The notes beneath the pieces are model-generated. The model searched no databases, was not told the DNA's origin, and was given only the letters and a program-made list of their open reading frames with translations. The position numbers and the translations under genes are program-made. Shown here piece by piece: positions 33,344 to 42,310 of a stretch of DNA of 64,000 nucleotides (positions are counted from its first letter, which is position 1; each line of letters starts with the position of its first letter). The DNA comes from a bacterium (GTDB lineage Bacteria; Armatimonadota; Zipacnadia; Zipacnadales; UBA11051), in assembly GCA_021372615.1 (NCBI GenBank), contig JAJFUB010000143.1, positions 1 through 64,000 on the forward strand, in the 5' to 3' direction.

Positions 33344-34243
33344 TCACCCGCGGTCGGGGACGCGCCAGTTGGCGTGCCAGACGCTGTCTTCGGGCACCGG
33401 TTCCTGGCCATCCCACAGGTCCTGCATGGAGCGGAAGTCCTTCAGCGCCGGGCGCACGACCTCGTCCCAGAGCTGCTCGACCCGGTCGAAGGTGCGCAGG
33501 CGGTGCTCAGGCTGCACGCGGTCGTACGCGGCCAGCAGCTCCTCCGCTTTCGCGTGCAGATAGCGGATCTCGTCCTCCACCATGCGCTCGCCGGTGCGAC
33601 GGCTGGACTCGCGGGCGTTGGCCCCGGTCGCGAAGTTGGGGAAGGGCACGGGCTCGGCGGGCAGGCGCGACAGGTCCACGCACTGCGGCTCGAGTGCCCA
33701 TAGCAGGCTCGTTTCGACCTTCCCCGCGTGGTCGCCGCCGCTCTGGTTGTTGTTGTCGAAGCCCGGGACATTGGCCTCGAAGTCCGGCAGGCCGTACAGG
33801 CGCGTGCCGACATGGGGCTGCAGCAGCTCCAGCATGGTCTTGAGGTCCTGCCAGTTGGGGCCATAGTGGCCGGTGACGAAGAGCGCGGCCTTGAAGCCAT
33901 GCGAGTCGGCGGTGCGAACGTGGTAGCAGACGTTCTTGAAGTGCTGCCAGGGCGGGAGGCTGGTGAGCCACGTCCGCTGCACCTCACCCACGCAGTTGCG
34001 TGACCAGACCGCGTAGCCGCTCAGCTCGTGGACGTGCCACATGTCCAGGGGGGCGACGATGCCACCATGCCGCCGGGCCGCGGCGCACGCGATGCCGTGG
34101 GCCTTGAGGCCGTCGAGCCCCAGCGTGTCATGCGGGCCGTGCGGCTCGCACAGGCCGTACGTGAAGTAGACGAGCGGGCGCTCGGCGAACGCGGCTTCCA
34201 GTTGGTCAGGGAACATGCGCTCCCAGCGGACTTCCCGGTCCAT
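33344..34243 (-). CDS. Creatininase family amidohydrolase
   Basis: 299 residues with the metal-binding set of the creatininase family: YGLCEPHGPHDTLGLD (about 30-45, Glu/His/Asp), HGGIVAPL (about 59), FVTGHYGPNW (about 122-131) and SGGDHAGKVETSLLW (about 169-183, catalytic Glu). Relatives hydrolyse creatinine, formylated pterin precursors or mycofactocin precursors. A glycan-linked context makes an unknown amide more likely. It is last in a minus-strand group and ends near a convergent gene. Confidence 0.88.
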   Translation of the reverse strand: MDREVRWERMFPDQLEAAFAERPLVYFTYGLCEPHGPHDTLGLDGLKAHGIACAAARRHGGIVAPLDMWHVHELSGYAVWSRNCVGEVQRTWLTSLPPWQHFKNVCYHVRTADSHGFKAALFVTGHYGPNWQDLKTMLELLQPHVGTRLYGLPDFEANVPGFDNNNQSGGDHAGKVETSLLWALEPQCVDLSRLPAEPVPFPNFATGANARESSRRTGERMVEDEIRYLHAKAEELLAAYDRVQPEHRLRTFDRVEQLWDEVVRPALKDFRSMQDLWDGQEPVPEDSVWHANWRVPDRG

Positions 34244-34256
34244 GGTGGGTCACTCC

Positions 34257-37238
34257 TCAGTAGACTTCCAGCTCGTCGAGAAACAGCCAGTCGTCGGTGG
34301 CGGCGGTGCGCCGCTTGGTGAAGCCGAACCGCACCCAGCGTGCCGTCGTGCCGGCGAACGCCACGATCATCGAGTCGTTCACCGCGTCGGCCGTGCGCCC
34401 GACCTCGCGCCACGTCTCGCCGTCGGTGCTGACCGACACGGCCATCACATCGGGCCGATAGCCCGGCGCGCCGCAGTTGTGGTGCAGGGCCCAGGCGATC
34501 TCCTGGGGCCGCCCGAGGTCCACTGTCACGACGACGGCGATCTCCGCGTCGACCTGCGCCAGACGGTAGCCGTACGACTTGCGGTCGCGGTAGGGTCCGG
34601 CGTACACGCCATCGGTCGAGACGCTGTCCCCCGGGTCCGTGAAGGACGGGTGAGGCTGGGGCGACTTCGTGTACTTGCAGCCGCGAGCCTTCGAGGCACC
34701 GCCGGTGCGGACCTGCACGGGGTCACTGGCCGGGCCGGTCTGGCCCAGGCCGTTGGCCGCAACCACGCGGTAGTACAGGTCATTGTCCATCGGCAGTTGC
34801 AGGTCGAGCCACTGTCCGGTGTGGGTCGTGCCGATGAGGTTGCCCGGGCCCGGCGTGAAGCCGGGTTCGGTGGCGCGATGGACGCGGTGGATGAGGACGC
34901 CCGCCTCGGGCACGTCCCAACGCAGCAGCGCGTACGGCGCCCGGCTCGGCTCAGCCCGCAGGCCCGCGACAGCCGACGGCGGCGCCGACAGAGCGGCTTC
35001 CACCGCGTCGGCCTCGGCCCGCGCGGCCTCAGCCAGCGGCTTGAGCGTGGGGTCGGGCTGCGCCGGCAGGCTGAGCAGTTTCGGCTGCAGCTCCATGAGC
35101 AGCCCCAGCCCCAGCGGACCGCACGACCAGCCCGTCTCGGCGCAGTAGGGCCCCCAGCCGATGTCGGCGCTGCTGCCGAAGTACTCCCAGCGCCCGTAGT
35201 CGAAGGCCCGCAGCCACGTGCCGTCATAGAGCGGGTCAGTGTCCGCAAGTTGGATGCGGGCGAGGTAGTCACCCAGGCGGCGATAGGTCTGCCTGATCCG
35301 CGGATCGCCGGTGATCTGCGCCGCCAGGCCCAGGTGCAGCAGCGCGAAGCCGGTGCCGTATAGCTGGTCGCTGATCGGGTCGCCGTTCTGCTGGAACACA
35401 CTGTTCTCGGCGGTGCCGAAGGCGGCGTTGGTGGAGGGGTTGTAGCCGTCCCATTCCTGCATGGCGCCGCAGGGGGCCTGCCGGCCCACAAGGTAGTCCA
35501 CGACGGTGTCGAGCCACGCGCGATGCTCGGGCGAACGTGTCGTGCCATACAGCAGCGCCAGCGGGAGCAACATGCGCCCGTGCTCGCAGGTGCGGCTGGT
35601 GACGATGTGCCAGTCGGGGTAGTCGGTCATCAGCGTGCGACAGCCGCGCTCGGCGATCTGCAGATAGCGCGCCTCGCCGGTGAGGCGGTAGGCGACGAGC
35701 AGGCTGGCCAGCGGCAGGTTCATCACGTGCGGGGCGGCGTGCTTGATCTCCTGGGCGCGCAGCTTCGGCCAGGGCGTCCCCGTGTGCCCGGACCCCTCGT
35801 AGTCGCGGTGCGACATGTAGCCAGGCAGCCCCGACTTGTCGGAAGCCACGTGGCAGAAGAACTCGACCCCGCGCAGGCCCGCCTGCAGTTGCCGGCGGTC
35901 GCCCGTCGCCACATAGCCCAGCAGCGAGAAGAGGGTGCCCGCGCCCGAGTCGTCGTTGAAGACATAGACGGTGCTGCCATCGTCGCGGAACTCGCCGCGC
36001 GACTGCCAGTGACCGAAATACCAGCAGTCCTTCGAGGTGACCGAGAAGGCGCGCGCGGTGTACTCGAGCATGCGCCGGCCACACTCGCGCCAGTCGGCAT
36101 CCTGCGCGACCTGGCCGTACAGGAAGAACAGCAGCCCGCACTCGCTCACACAATCCACGCGCAGGCCCGAGCCGACGGTCGGCTTGCCGCCGGGGCCGAG
36201 GGTCGAGGTCAGCCCCTCGCGCACACCCTGGGAGCCGTCCGGCGCCACGAGCATCGGCGCCTGGCGGAACCAGCGCAAGTTGCGCTGCAGCGTCTCGCGG
36301 TAGCGGTCGGGTCGGGGTGAAAGCGTGACTCGGACGGTCCGTTCGGCCGGGCCGGCGCTCACGCGGAAGTCGTGCCGGCCGGGGCTCAGCTTCAGGGGCG
36401 CGGAGACGAGGAGGCCGGCCTCGTCGTGTAGCGTGAGGGCGCCGCCGGGGCCGGAGGCCGTGACCGCGTGGCCGGCCGGGGCGCGCACGCACAGCCGCAC
36501 GGGCTCACCGACCGCCGCCCAGTCGCGGGGCTCCGTCCAGACCCCCAGGTCCACGAAGCGCCGGCGCGCCGCCGCGGCCTGGTCTGCCGGCAACAAGGCC
36601 AGCAGCACCTCGCGCGTCAGTGCCGCCCATAGCCTCGTGGGCCTATAGCGGCCCGTCTGCCAGTGGCTCAGCGCCGTGGCCGACAGGAGCAGGCGGCCCG
36701 GCCCGCGCGGCAGCTCCACGAGGGCAGCGGCAGTCTCGTCCGGCAGGCCGAAGACGGCGCGGTCCATCCCAGCGACCTTGGCGTAGGTGAGCAGGACGCG
36801 CGCCTGCGGCGCTTCGCCGACCAGGGGCAGGAAGCGGGAGGCGTGCTCTTCGAGGACGGCCAGCTCCGGCACTCCGCGCAGGGCGTCGCCGGGCGCCACG
36901 AGGCGCTCGAAGATCGCCGTCTGCGGCTTGTCCCCCACCAGCCCGGGCAGCGGAGTGTACTCGACGTACACCGCTCTGCCGGCGGCGAGAAAGGCCTCCA
37001 GGGTCTGTTGCGTCGCAGGCGGCAGGGGCTGAACCTGGGGGTACGCGGCCGCACACACGAGGAGGGCGCCATAGTCAGCCGGGGCCGGGGCGTCGGCGGC
37101 CTGCAGGCTGAGGCCAAGCTCGCCGGCGGCGGACGCGAAGGCGTGGCCCGGCGGCGCACCGATGAGCGCCAGGCGGGGGGCGGCGGAGACAACGCCGGAC
37201 ATGGCTATCAGTCCTGTGAGGAGGAAGAGGGTTCGCAA
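34257..37238 (-). CDS. Large secreted six-hairpin glycosidase-like protein with FN3 and discoidin-like domain
   Basis: About 993 residues. The start is a TTG at 37238: it has AGGGA seven bases upstream and gives MRTLFLLTGLIAMSGVVSA, a classic signal peptide; a GTG two codons earlier is the alternative. A GATase-like Rossmann region (about 20-150) is followed by a long alpha/alpha toroid (about 330-700) with repeated LLFFLYGQVA, GTLFSLLGYVATGD and ARYLQIAERGCRTL helices. An FN3-like domain and an F5/8 type C-like domain end the chain (about 860-993). It resembles glycan-degrading enzymes acting on uronates or rhamnose. The frame reads on upstream to 38891 as a shadow of the membrane protein gene. 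Confidence 0.75.
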   Translation of the reverse strand: MRTLFLLTGLIAMSGVVSAAPRLALIGAPPGHAFASAAGELGLSLQAADAPAPADYGALLVCAAAYPQVQPLPPATQQTLEAFLAAGRAVYVEYTPLPGLVGDKPQTAIFERLVAPGDALRGVPELAVLEEHASRFLPLVGEAPQARVLLTYAKVAGMDRAVFGLPDETAAALVELPRGPGRLLLSATALSHWQTGRYRPTRLWAALTREVLLALLPADQAAAARRRFVDLGVWTEPRDWAAVGEPVRLCVRAPAGHAVTASGPGGALTLHDEAGLLVSAPLKLSPGRHDFRVSAGPAERTVRVTLSPRPDRYRETLQRNLRWFRQAPMLVAPDGSQGVREGLTSTLGPGGKPTVGSGLRVDCVSECGLLFFLYGQVAQDADWRECGRRMLEYTARAFSVTSKDCWYFGHWQSRGEFRDDGSTVYVFNDDSGAGTLFSLLGYVATGDRRQLQAGLRGVEFFCHVASDKSGLPGYMSHRDYEGSGHTGTPWPKLRAQEIKHAAPHVMNLPLASLLVAYRLTGEARYLQIAERGCRTLMTDYPDWHIVTSRTCEHGRMLLPLALLYGTTRSPEHRAWLDTVVDYLVGRQAPCGAMQEWDGYNPSTNAAFGTAENSVFQQNGDPISDQLYGTGFALLHLGLAAQITGDPRIRQTYRRLGDYLARIQLADTDPLYDGTWLRAFDYGRWEYFGSSADIGWGPYCAETGWSCGPLGLGLLMELQPKLLSLPAQPDPTLKPLAEAARAEADAVEAALSAPPSAVAGLRAEPSRAPYALLRWDVPEAGVLIHRVHRATEPGFTPGPGNLIGTTHTGQWLDLQLPMDNDLYYRVVAANGLGQTGPASDPVQVRTGGASKARGCKYTKSPQPHPSFTDPGDSVSTDGVYAGPYRDRKSYGYRLAQVDAEIAVVVTVDLGRPQEIAWALHHNCGAPGYRPDVMAVSVSTDGETWREVGRTADAVNDSMIVAFAGTTARWVRFGFTKRRTAATDDWLFLDELEVY

Positions 37239-37270
37239 AGTCACTTCCCTGAGGCCTGTCGCGCGCGACC

Positions 37271-39262
37271 CTAGAAGTAGATCAGCGGGTCGGCCCGGAC
37301 CTTCCATTCGTCGGGTGAGAACAGGGCCCAGAGCGGCCAGACGAGGCTGAGCGCGAAGATCTGGCCCATCACCAGCCCCACGAATACCGGGGCGAGGCGG
37401 TGGTAGAGGCGCACCCCGCCCAGGCGCAGCACGATCGCCTTGAACAGCCAGATCGTCAGGTACGAGCCCCAGTAGGCATAGCCGTACGACATCGTCATGA
37501 CAAAACCCAGCGGGTGGAACGGTGAGCGCGGGAAGCGCGTGCGGATCAGCACCAGCAGGAGCGTCATCCCGAAAGCCGCCAGGGTGAAGCCGTTGCGGTT
37601 CCAGTCGGGCTTCAGCGCGTTGCCATCGGCGATGCGGCTGACCTCCATCCACTCCTGGCGGGCGATGCTGACGCCGTAGCCCCCGGCGGTCGTGCCGCCT
37701 GAGAGCGTGTTGCTGCCCCATTCGTACGCCATGGTCAGGAACATGTAGAAGTGGACGATCAGCCCCACGAGCATGGCGCCCATCACCAGGGCCGTCATGT
37801 GGGAGGTCTTGATGCGCGACTCCTCGCCCAGCCTGAGGCTCTCGATCTGGTACGTCATGCCCTCGGGGTAGTCGCCGAAGTGCACGTAGATGAGGCTGCC
37901 GAGCATCGCCAGGTTGCTGTAGCTGCCCCCCGCCATCAACGGGGCGGAGCCCAGGAAGGACTTGAGCTGCCGGCTGGCCTGCCAGAAGGGATACGAGGCC
38001 GTCGAGGCGACGCCGGTCTCGGCGCGCCCGCGGGTGAAGATCACCGCGAAGAGCAGGATCAGGAAGAAGAAGATGCCGATGACCCACGCGCTCATGCCCG
38101 CGAGCACATACCACAGGCACAGGGCGCAGAAGCCGCAGATGACCCCCAGGGCCGCCAGGCGGTAGCTGAGCGGATCGGCCCACACGCGCTCGCGGGGCTC
38201 GCCCGGCAGCCACGTCCCCTGCCACGCCGCGCTCACGACCCGGTGCAGGTAGCCCCGCCCGGCCCACACATAGAAGATGGCGATGGCCGCGAACGCCCCT
38301 GCACTTTGCTCCCAGTAGAACGGGAAACCCGAGGGCTGCGTGTAGCCGGCGACGCGGTAGAACAAGGCGATGGGCTTGAACCAGAAGACGAAGAAGAACC
38401 ACATCGAGAAGCACAGGTCCTGCGGTGCGAAGTACGCCAGCCCGGCCAGTTGCGGGTTGTAGATGAACAGGAAGAGCGACCGCAGCGCGTCCAGGGGCTT
38501 CTCGGTGAAGAGCTTGCCGACATCGTAGTGGGTGCCCAGCGTCGGGATCGAGGGGTTGCTGGCATGCATCATGATGGACAGGAAGTGCACGAAGGCCAGC
38601 CCAAAGCCCACCCACATCAGGGGCTCGGTCCAGATGGACTGCTTCGGCCGCAGACGGCCCGTTCCCGCCGCGGCGATGTACAGCGGCACCGTGACCATCG
38701 GGAAGGCCAGGTGCTCGTGCTCGACCCAGTGCCGTCGTAACAGCGCCGTGAGGCAGTACAGCGTCCCCCACATCGTCATGAAGAAGAGCGTCCAGAGCCC
38801 CAGAGGCAGCAGCCACGGCTTCAGCGAGACCGGCCCGTCGGCGCCCTCGAAGTACTGGCGGATCACCTCCCGGTCCCTGGGCACGAACCACGAGGGGATC
38901 GTGCGGTCCGCCAGCATCTCCAGGTTGTCCTCAGGCGTGGCAAAGTACTGGGGCGCCGTGTAGCACGGCAGGAACCGATCCACGAGCTGGTAGCTGTGCG
39001 AGGCCACCAGCACGAAGCAGTAGATGACGATGATGTCGGCGTGGGAGAGGCGGAGGGTGCGCTTGAGCAGCGGCTCCAGCGCCACCAACACACCCAGCAC
39101 CGCCAGCGCCAGGGGGATGCCGGCGCCCAGGCCGTTGAGCATGCTGCGGGTGTAGAACACCAACCCGACGACGGTGATGAGCAGAGCCAGGGCTAGCGTC
39201 TTGCGCGAGATGGGCTGCAGTTCGGGCTCGGCAGCCGGTACGGGCGGCTCGGGTGTGTGCAT
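37271..39262 (-). CDS. Large polytopic membrane protein, DUF6784/6785-like
   Basis: 663 residues with around fourteen hydrophobic segments and no binding-protein or ATPase features. Segments LSHADIIVIYCFVLVASHS and FTRGRAETGVASTASYPFW (about 415-435) look like those of DUF6784/DUF6785 proteins common in glycan-degrading Planctomycetota and similar bacteria; that match is from memory and tentative. It may be a transporter for oligosaccharides released by the neighbouring enzymes, which is inference. It lies 32 bp upstream of the glycosidase-like gene, on the same transcript. Confidence 0.7.
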   Translation of the reverse strand: MHTPEPPVPAAEPELQPISRKTLALALLITVVGLVFYTRSMLNGLGAGIPLALAVLGVLVALEPLLKRTLRLSHADIIVIYCFVLVASHSYQLVDRFLPCYTAPQYFATPEDNLEMLADRTIPSWFVPRDREVIRQYFEGADGPVSLKPWLLPLGLWTLFFMTMWGTLYCLTALLRRHWVEHEHLAFPMVTVPLYIAAAGTGRLRPKQSIWTEPLMWVGFGLAFVHFLSIMMHASNPSIPTLGTHYDVGKLFTEKPLDALRSLFLFIYNPQLAGLAYFAPQDLCFSMWFFFVFWFKPIALFYRVAGYTQPSGFPFYWEQSAGAFAAIAIFYVWAGRGYLHRVVSAAWQGTWLPGEPRERVWADPLSYRLAALGVICGFCALCLWYVLAGMSAWVIGIFFFLILLFAVIFTRGRAETGVASTASYPFWQASRQLKSFLGSAPLMAGGSYSNLAMLGSLIYVHFGDYPEGMTYQIESLRLGEESRIKTSHMTALVMGAMLVGLIVHFYMFLTMAYEWGSNTLSGGTTAGGYGVSIARQEWMEVSRIADGNALKPDWNRNGFTLAAFGMTLLLVLIRTRFPRSPFHPLGFVMTMSYGYAYWGSYLTIWLFKAIVLRLGGVRLYHRLAPVFVGLVMGQIFALSLVWPLWALFSPDEWKVRADPLIYF

Positions 39263-39282
39263 GGACTCAGACTGTTCTCACG

Positions 39283-39349
39283 GTAGGTTGTCACGCGGTG
39301 CGCGGGCGAAGCCGCCCGCGCACCTGGGCTCACGACGGGAGAGGGCTAC
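39283..39349. repeat. GTAG...CTAC repeat with one palindromic arm
   Basis: Bounded by GTAG (39283) and CTAC (39349). The left part contains the perfect palindrome GTGCGCGGGCG-AAGC-CGCCCGCGCAC (39298-39323). The right part is degenerate. It separates two genes of the minus-strand group. Confidence 0.6.
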
Positions 39350-39351
39350 TG

Positions 39352-40887
39352 TTAGGCTGGCGTCGGCTGCGGTATCTCCGGGCGCTGCGGCTCGGGCGCG
39401 TAGGGCACGAACTGGAACGAGTACAGGTCAGCATCGCGCAGCACGAAGCGCAGACGCACAGGCCGGCCGGCCAGGGGCCGCACGTCGCCTCCCGCGCCGG
39501 TCCAGCGCACGACGTGCTGGACTGTATCGCCGCGGATCGCCGGGCAGTCATCCAGCGTATAGCCGGGCAGGGCGTTGCCCGCCGCATCCTGGATCTCCAC
39601 TTGCACCCCGCCGGCGCCCGAGGTCTCCAGGTTCAGGGACAGGTTGCCGCCCTCAAACACGAGCGGCGGCGTGACGACTTCACCGCCCGCCTGCGGAGCA
39701 GCCACCGACACGAAGCCATCCAGACGCAGCGTGAAGCGGCGGAAGGCCACGGCCGTGCCCTCCCAGTAATGGTCCACGCCATAGAACGATAGCTCAGGCG
39801 GGGCGTACTCCACGGCCGAGGGCGTCTGCACCATGCCCCAGGCGATCATGTTGTCGCCGTAGACCCAACTGCCGACCTGCTGGGGGCCGGGGCGGATGAA
39901 GGCCTCGGGCCAGCGCTTGAAGGTGAGACCGTCGCGGCTGGCCATGAAGACGCAGTCGGTCACAGCGGTACCATAGCGCGGGTGCGCCTTGGCCCGGGCC
40001 ATGCGCTCCTCCACGCCGGGCAGGTCGAACACCGTGTCCCGCCAGTCGCCCTCGGTGTAGCGCATCGGGAAGCCGACGAACAGGTGCGGGGCGCGGTAGT
40101 AGGGAGTGACCTGGTTGACGTACAGGTGCTCGGGCGTAGCACCGGGATATGAGAGCCACTGCGGTTCGGGGAAGCTGCGCAGGTCGGGCGAGACGGCCGT
40201 CAGGATATCGCGCACGCCGTTGAACTGCCCATAGATGCTGGCGTCGGCCTCGCGGAAGCCCCGGTGGTACTCGCGGTACTCGCCGCGCACCGGGTCCCAG
40301 AAGGCGAGGTTCTGGCTATCGAACGCGCCGTGGGTGACCATCGGCTCGGGGTGCAGCACCGACCAGTGGATGCCGTCGGGGGAGACCAGGCAGTACAGCC
40401 CGCCCCGCCCGACGATGATCGTCTTGTAGCGCTCAGCGGCCGGGCAGGCGGGGTTGGTGTCCAGGACGGTGGACGTGTGTGCCGGGTCGCCGCCGATCTC
40501 GGCGACCTGCGCCCGCGTCAGCACGATGTTGTTCGCCGTCGAGCCGTCCCACTCGCACGCGCCCAGCTCAGGCCGGGTGAAGTGCAGGCCGTCAGTGCTC
40601 TCGGCGTAGCACATCACCGCCTCATGGTCGGCGCGGGCCTGGGCCGGCGGGCCGCTGTGACGGTAGTGCAGGCCATGGTAGTACAGGCGGATTGTCAGGC
40701 CGTCCTGGACGACGGAGGGGTAGCCGCAGGCATTGCCCTCCCACGGGGCGTCGGTCTGGAAGACGATCTCGCGGCGGACGGGCTGGTGCAGTTGCAGCCG
40801 CGCCTCGCCGCCCAGTCGCTCGATCAGCGTATCCTCAACGAAGAGCTCCAGTCGCGAGCCGATGCGAATCGAGGCCTCCGAAGCCAT
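39352..40887 (-). CDS. Five-bladed beta-propeller glycosidase-like protein (GH32/43-like)
   Basis: 511 residues, no signal peptide. Repeated blade-like segments such as VMCYAESTDGLHFTRP, YCLVSPDGIHWSV and VFMASRDGLTFKRWPEAF resemble the S-x-DG-x-x-(F/W) pattern of GH32/GH43/GH130 and related sialidase-like propellers. The C-terminal part (about 400-511) is a beta-sandwich with GGVQVEIQDAAGNALPGY. The ATG at 40887 is selected because similarity begins at IRIGSRLELFVEDTLIE; 39 upstream codons are unsupported. It opens the minus-strand group that includes the transporter-like and creatininase-like proteins. Confidence 0.75.
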   Translation of the reverse strand: MASEASIRIGSRLELFVEDTLIERLGGEARLQLHQPVRREIVFQTDAPWEGNACGYPSVVQDGLTIRLYYHGLHYRHSGPPAQARADHEAVMCYAESTDGLHFTRPELGACEWDGSTANNIVLTRAQVAEIGGDPAHTSTVLDTNPACPAAERYKTIIVGRGGLYCLVSPDGIHWSVLHPEPMVTHGAFDSQNLAFWDPVRGEYREYHRGFREADASIYGQFNGVRDILTAVSPDLRSFPEPQWLSYPGATPEHLYVNQVTPYYRAPHLFVGFPMRYTEGDWRDTVFDLPGVEERMARAKAHPRYGTAVTDCVFMASRDGLTFKRWPEAFIRPGPQQVGSWVYGDNMIAWGMVQTPSAVEYAPPELSFYGVDHYWEGTAVAFRRFTLRLDGFVSVAAPQAGGEVVTPPLVFEGGNLSLNLETSGAGGVQVEIQDAAGNALPGYTLDDCPAIRGDTVQHVVRWTGAGGDVRPLAGRPVRLRFVLRDADLYSFQFVPYAPEPQRPEIPQPTPA

Positions 40888-41015
40888 GAGCGCAATCACC
40901 ACCGTGCCGTTCTGAGTTGCCGAGTGAGGCTGCGGCAGACAGCAGGAGACTGTTCGCGCCAGGCGTCGCCAAACCTCCCTGAGGGGGGCCGGGAGCTTGT
41001 TCAATCAAATGGAGA

Positions 41016-41043
41016 TTGACTTGCGTTTTATTATGCATATAAT
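41016..41043 (+). promoter_or_regulatory. Strong sigma70-type promoter for the DUF2089-type regulator
   Basis: TTGACT (41016-41021), 16-base spacer, TATAAT (41038-41043), in an AT-rich island. The predicted start near 41050 leaves only about 14 bases before the ATG at 41064, so the mRNA would be nearly leaderless. Confidence 0.8.
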
Positions 41044-41063
41044 ACAAGCGAAGCTAAACATAT

Positions 41064-41378
41064 ATGAGTGGGTCCATGGACCAGATGCGCCGCACCAGTA
41101 CTTGGCTGGATCACCTGAGTGACGAGAACATCGCATTCATCAAGCGCTTCATTCTCGCCTCCGGTTCGCTGAAGGCGCTGGCCCAGGCCTACGGCATCTC
41201 ATACCCGACGGTGCGGCTGCGGCTGGACCGGCTGATCGAGAAGATCAAGGTCGTGGACAGCCAGCAGGAGATGACCGAGTTCGAGTTGACGGCGCGGGCG
41301 CTGTACGCCGATGGTAAGCTAGATCTGCAGACGCTCAAGACGCTGCTGGCGGCGCACCAGGAGGCCGATGAGAGATGA
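41064..41378 (+). CDS. DUF2089-type helix-turn-helix regulator
   Basis: 104 residues. The segment LSDENIAFIKRFILASGSLKALAQAYGISYPTVRLRLDRLI (about 18-58) is the hallmark of DUF2089: a sigma-like HTH with SYPTVR at the recognition helix. The C-terminal part is helical. The zinc-ribbon part found in some family members is absent. It is driven by the strong promoter at 41016-41043 and overlaps the next gene by 4 bp (ATGA). The ATG at 41076 is an alternative start. This arrangement of a small HTH protein with a membrane protein suggests a sensor-regulator pair. Confidence 0.85.
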   Translation: MSGSMDQMRRTSTWLDHLSDENIAFIKRFILASGSLKALAQAYGISYPTVRLRLDRLIEKIKVVDSQQEMTEFELTARALYADGKLDLQTLKTLLAAHQEADER

Positions 41379-42238
41379 GCAAGTGGCTTCTTGCGACGGC
41401 CATGGTCCTACTCTGTGGCGGGGCCCTGGCGCGGGCGGCGGAGGTAGTCCGAGAGATCGACTGGGCGACGGAGCGGCACCCGGACTTCGAGGTTCTCCCC
41501 CCTATGCCCGAGACCAATGGCACCCGCGCTCGCGTCACCAACATGGCAACGGAGCCGCTAGACATCAAGCTGCTCACGCTGAACAAGCCAGGCGTTGGCC
41601 AGGCCACGTACGCCATCACCGGGCAGGCGCGTGCTCTGAATGTCCAGGGGGGCGCCTATCTGGAGATGTGGAGCCACCTTCCGGACGGCGGGCGGTACTT
41701 CACGCGCACCCTGGCCGCGAAGGGGCCGATGGCACAGTTGCACGGCACGTCCGAATGGCGCTCGTTCGTCCTACCGTTCCATCTGATCAACGCGACCACG
41801 TTTCCGACGATGATCACCCTCCACGTCGTGCTGCCCAGTCGCGGGACCGTTGAGCTGGGTCCGCTACAGCTGGTGCAGTACGGACCCGGTGAAGACCCGC
41901 TGGCACAGTCAGGTCGGCGGGGGCCGGGACGGGTCGGCGGCCTTGTCGGCGGCCTGCTGGGCTCGCTCCTAGGTCTGCTCGGGGCGGCCGTCGGGGTGCT
42001 GTCCGCCACGGGACGTCACCGGCGGCTGGTGATGGGCCTGCTGTGGGCGGGCATCATCTGCGGACTGACCACTCTTGCCGGCGGACTGGTTGCGACTGTC
42101 GTGTGGCCGGGCGTGAGCGCGGTGCTGATCCTCGCGGGTAGCCTGGCCGCCCTGATCTTCATGCCGTTGCGCACTGTCGTGCGGCGGCGCTATGACGAAG
42201 CGGAACTGCGCCGCATGCAGGCCCTGGACGCAACCTGA
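41375..42238 (+). CDS. Membrane protein with N-terminal extracytoplasmic domain
   Basis: 287 residues. A signal sequence (MSKWLLATAMVLLCGGALARA) leads to a beta-rich domain of about 150 residues (AYLEMWSHLPDGGRYFTRTL), then a Gly-rich linker and three membrane segments (about 187-210, 217-240, 245-265), ending in a basic and acidic tail. The domain is similar in pattern to a carbohydrate-binding jelly roll, but no family is assigned. Translational overlap with the DUF2089 gene indicates joint expression; it may transmit an external signal to that regulator. Confidence 0.75.
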   Translation: MSKWLLATAMVLLCGGALARAAEVVREIDWATERHPDFEVLPPMPETNGTRARVTNMATEPLDIKLLTLNKPGVGQATYAITGQARALNVQGGAYLEMWSHLPDGGRYFTRTLAAKGPMAQLHGTSEWRSFVLPFHLINATTFPTMITLHVVLPSRGTVELGPLQLVQYGPGEDPLAQSGRRGPGRVGGLVGGLLGSLLGLLGAAVGVLSATGRHRRLVMGLLWAGIICGLTTLAGGLVATVVWPGVSAVLILAGSLAALIFMPLRTVVRRRYDEAELRRMQALDAT

Positions 42239-42310
42239 GAGCCCCACGACGCAGGCCGTCGCTTCTCCGGAAGGGAATGGACCTCCCATCCCTGACGGAG
42301 GTCTCTGTCG

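Noticed and set aside
34257-38891. Very long minus-strand open frame of 1544 residues
   Set aside because: The part upstream of 37244 is a frame shadow of the membrane protein gene at 37271-39262; the true signal peptide begins near 37238.
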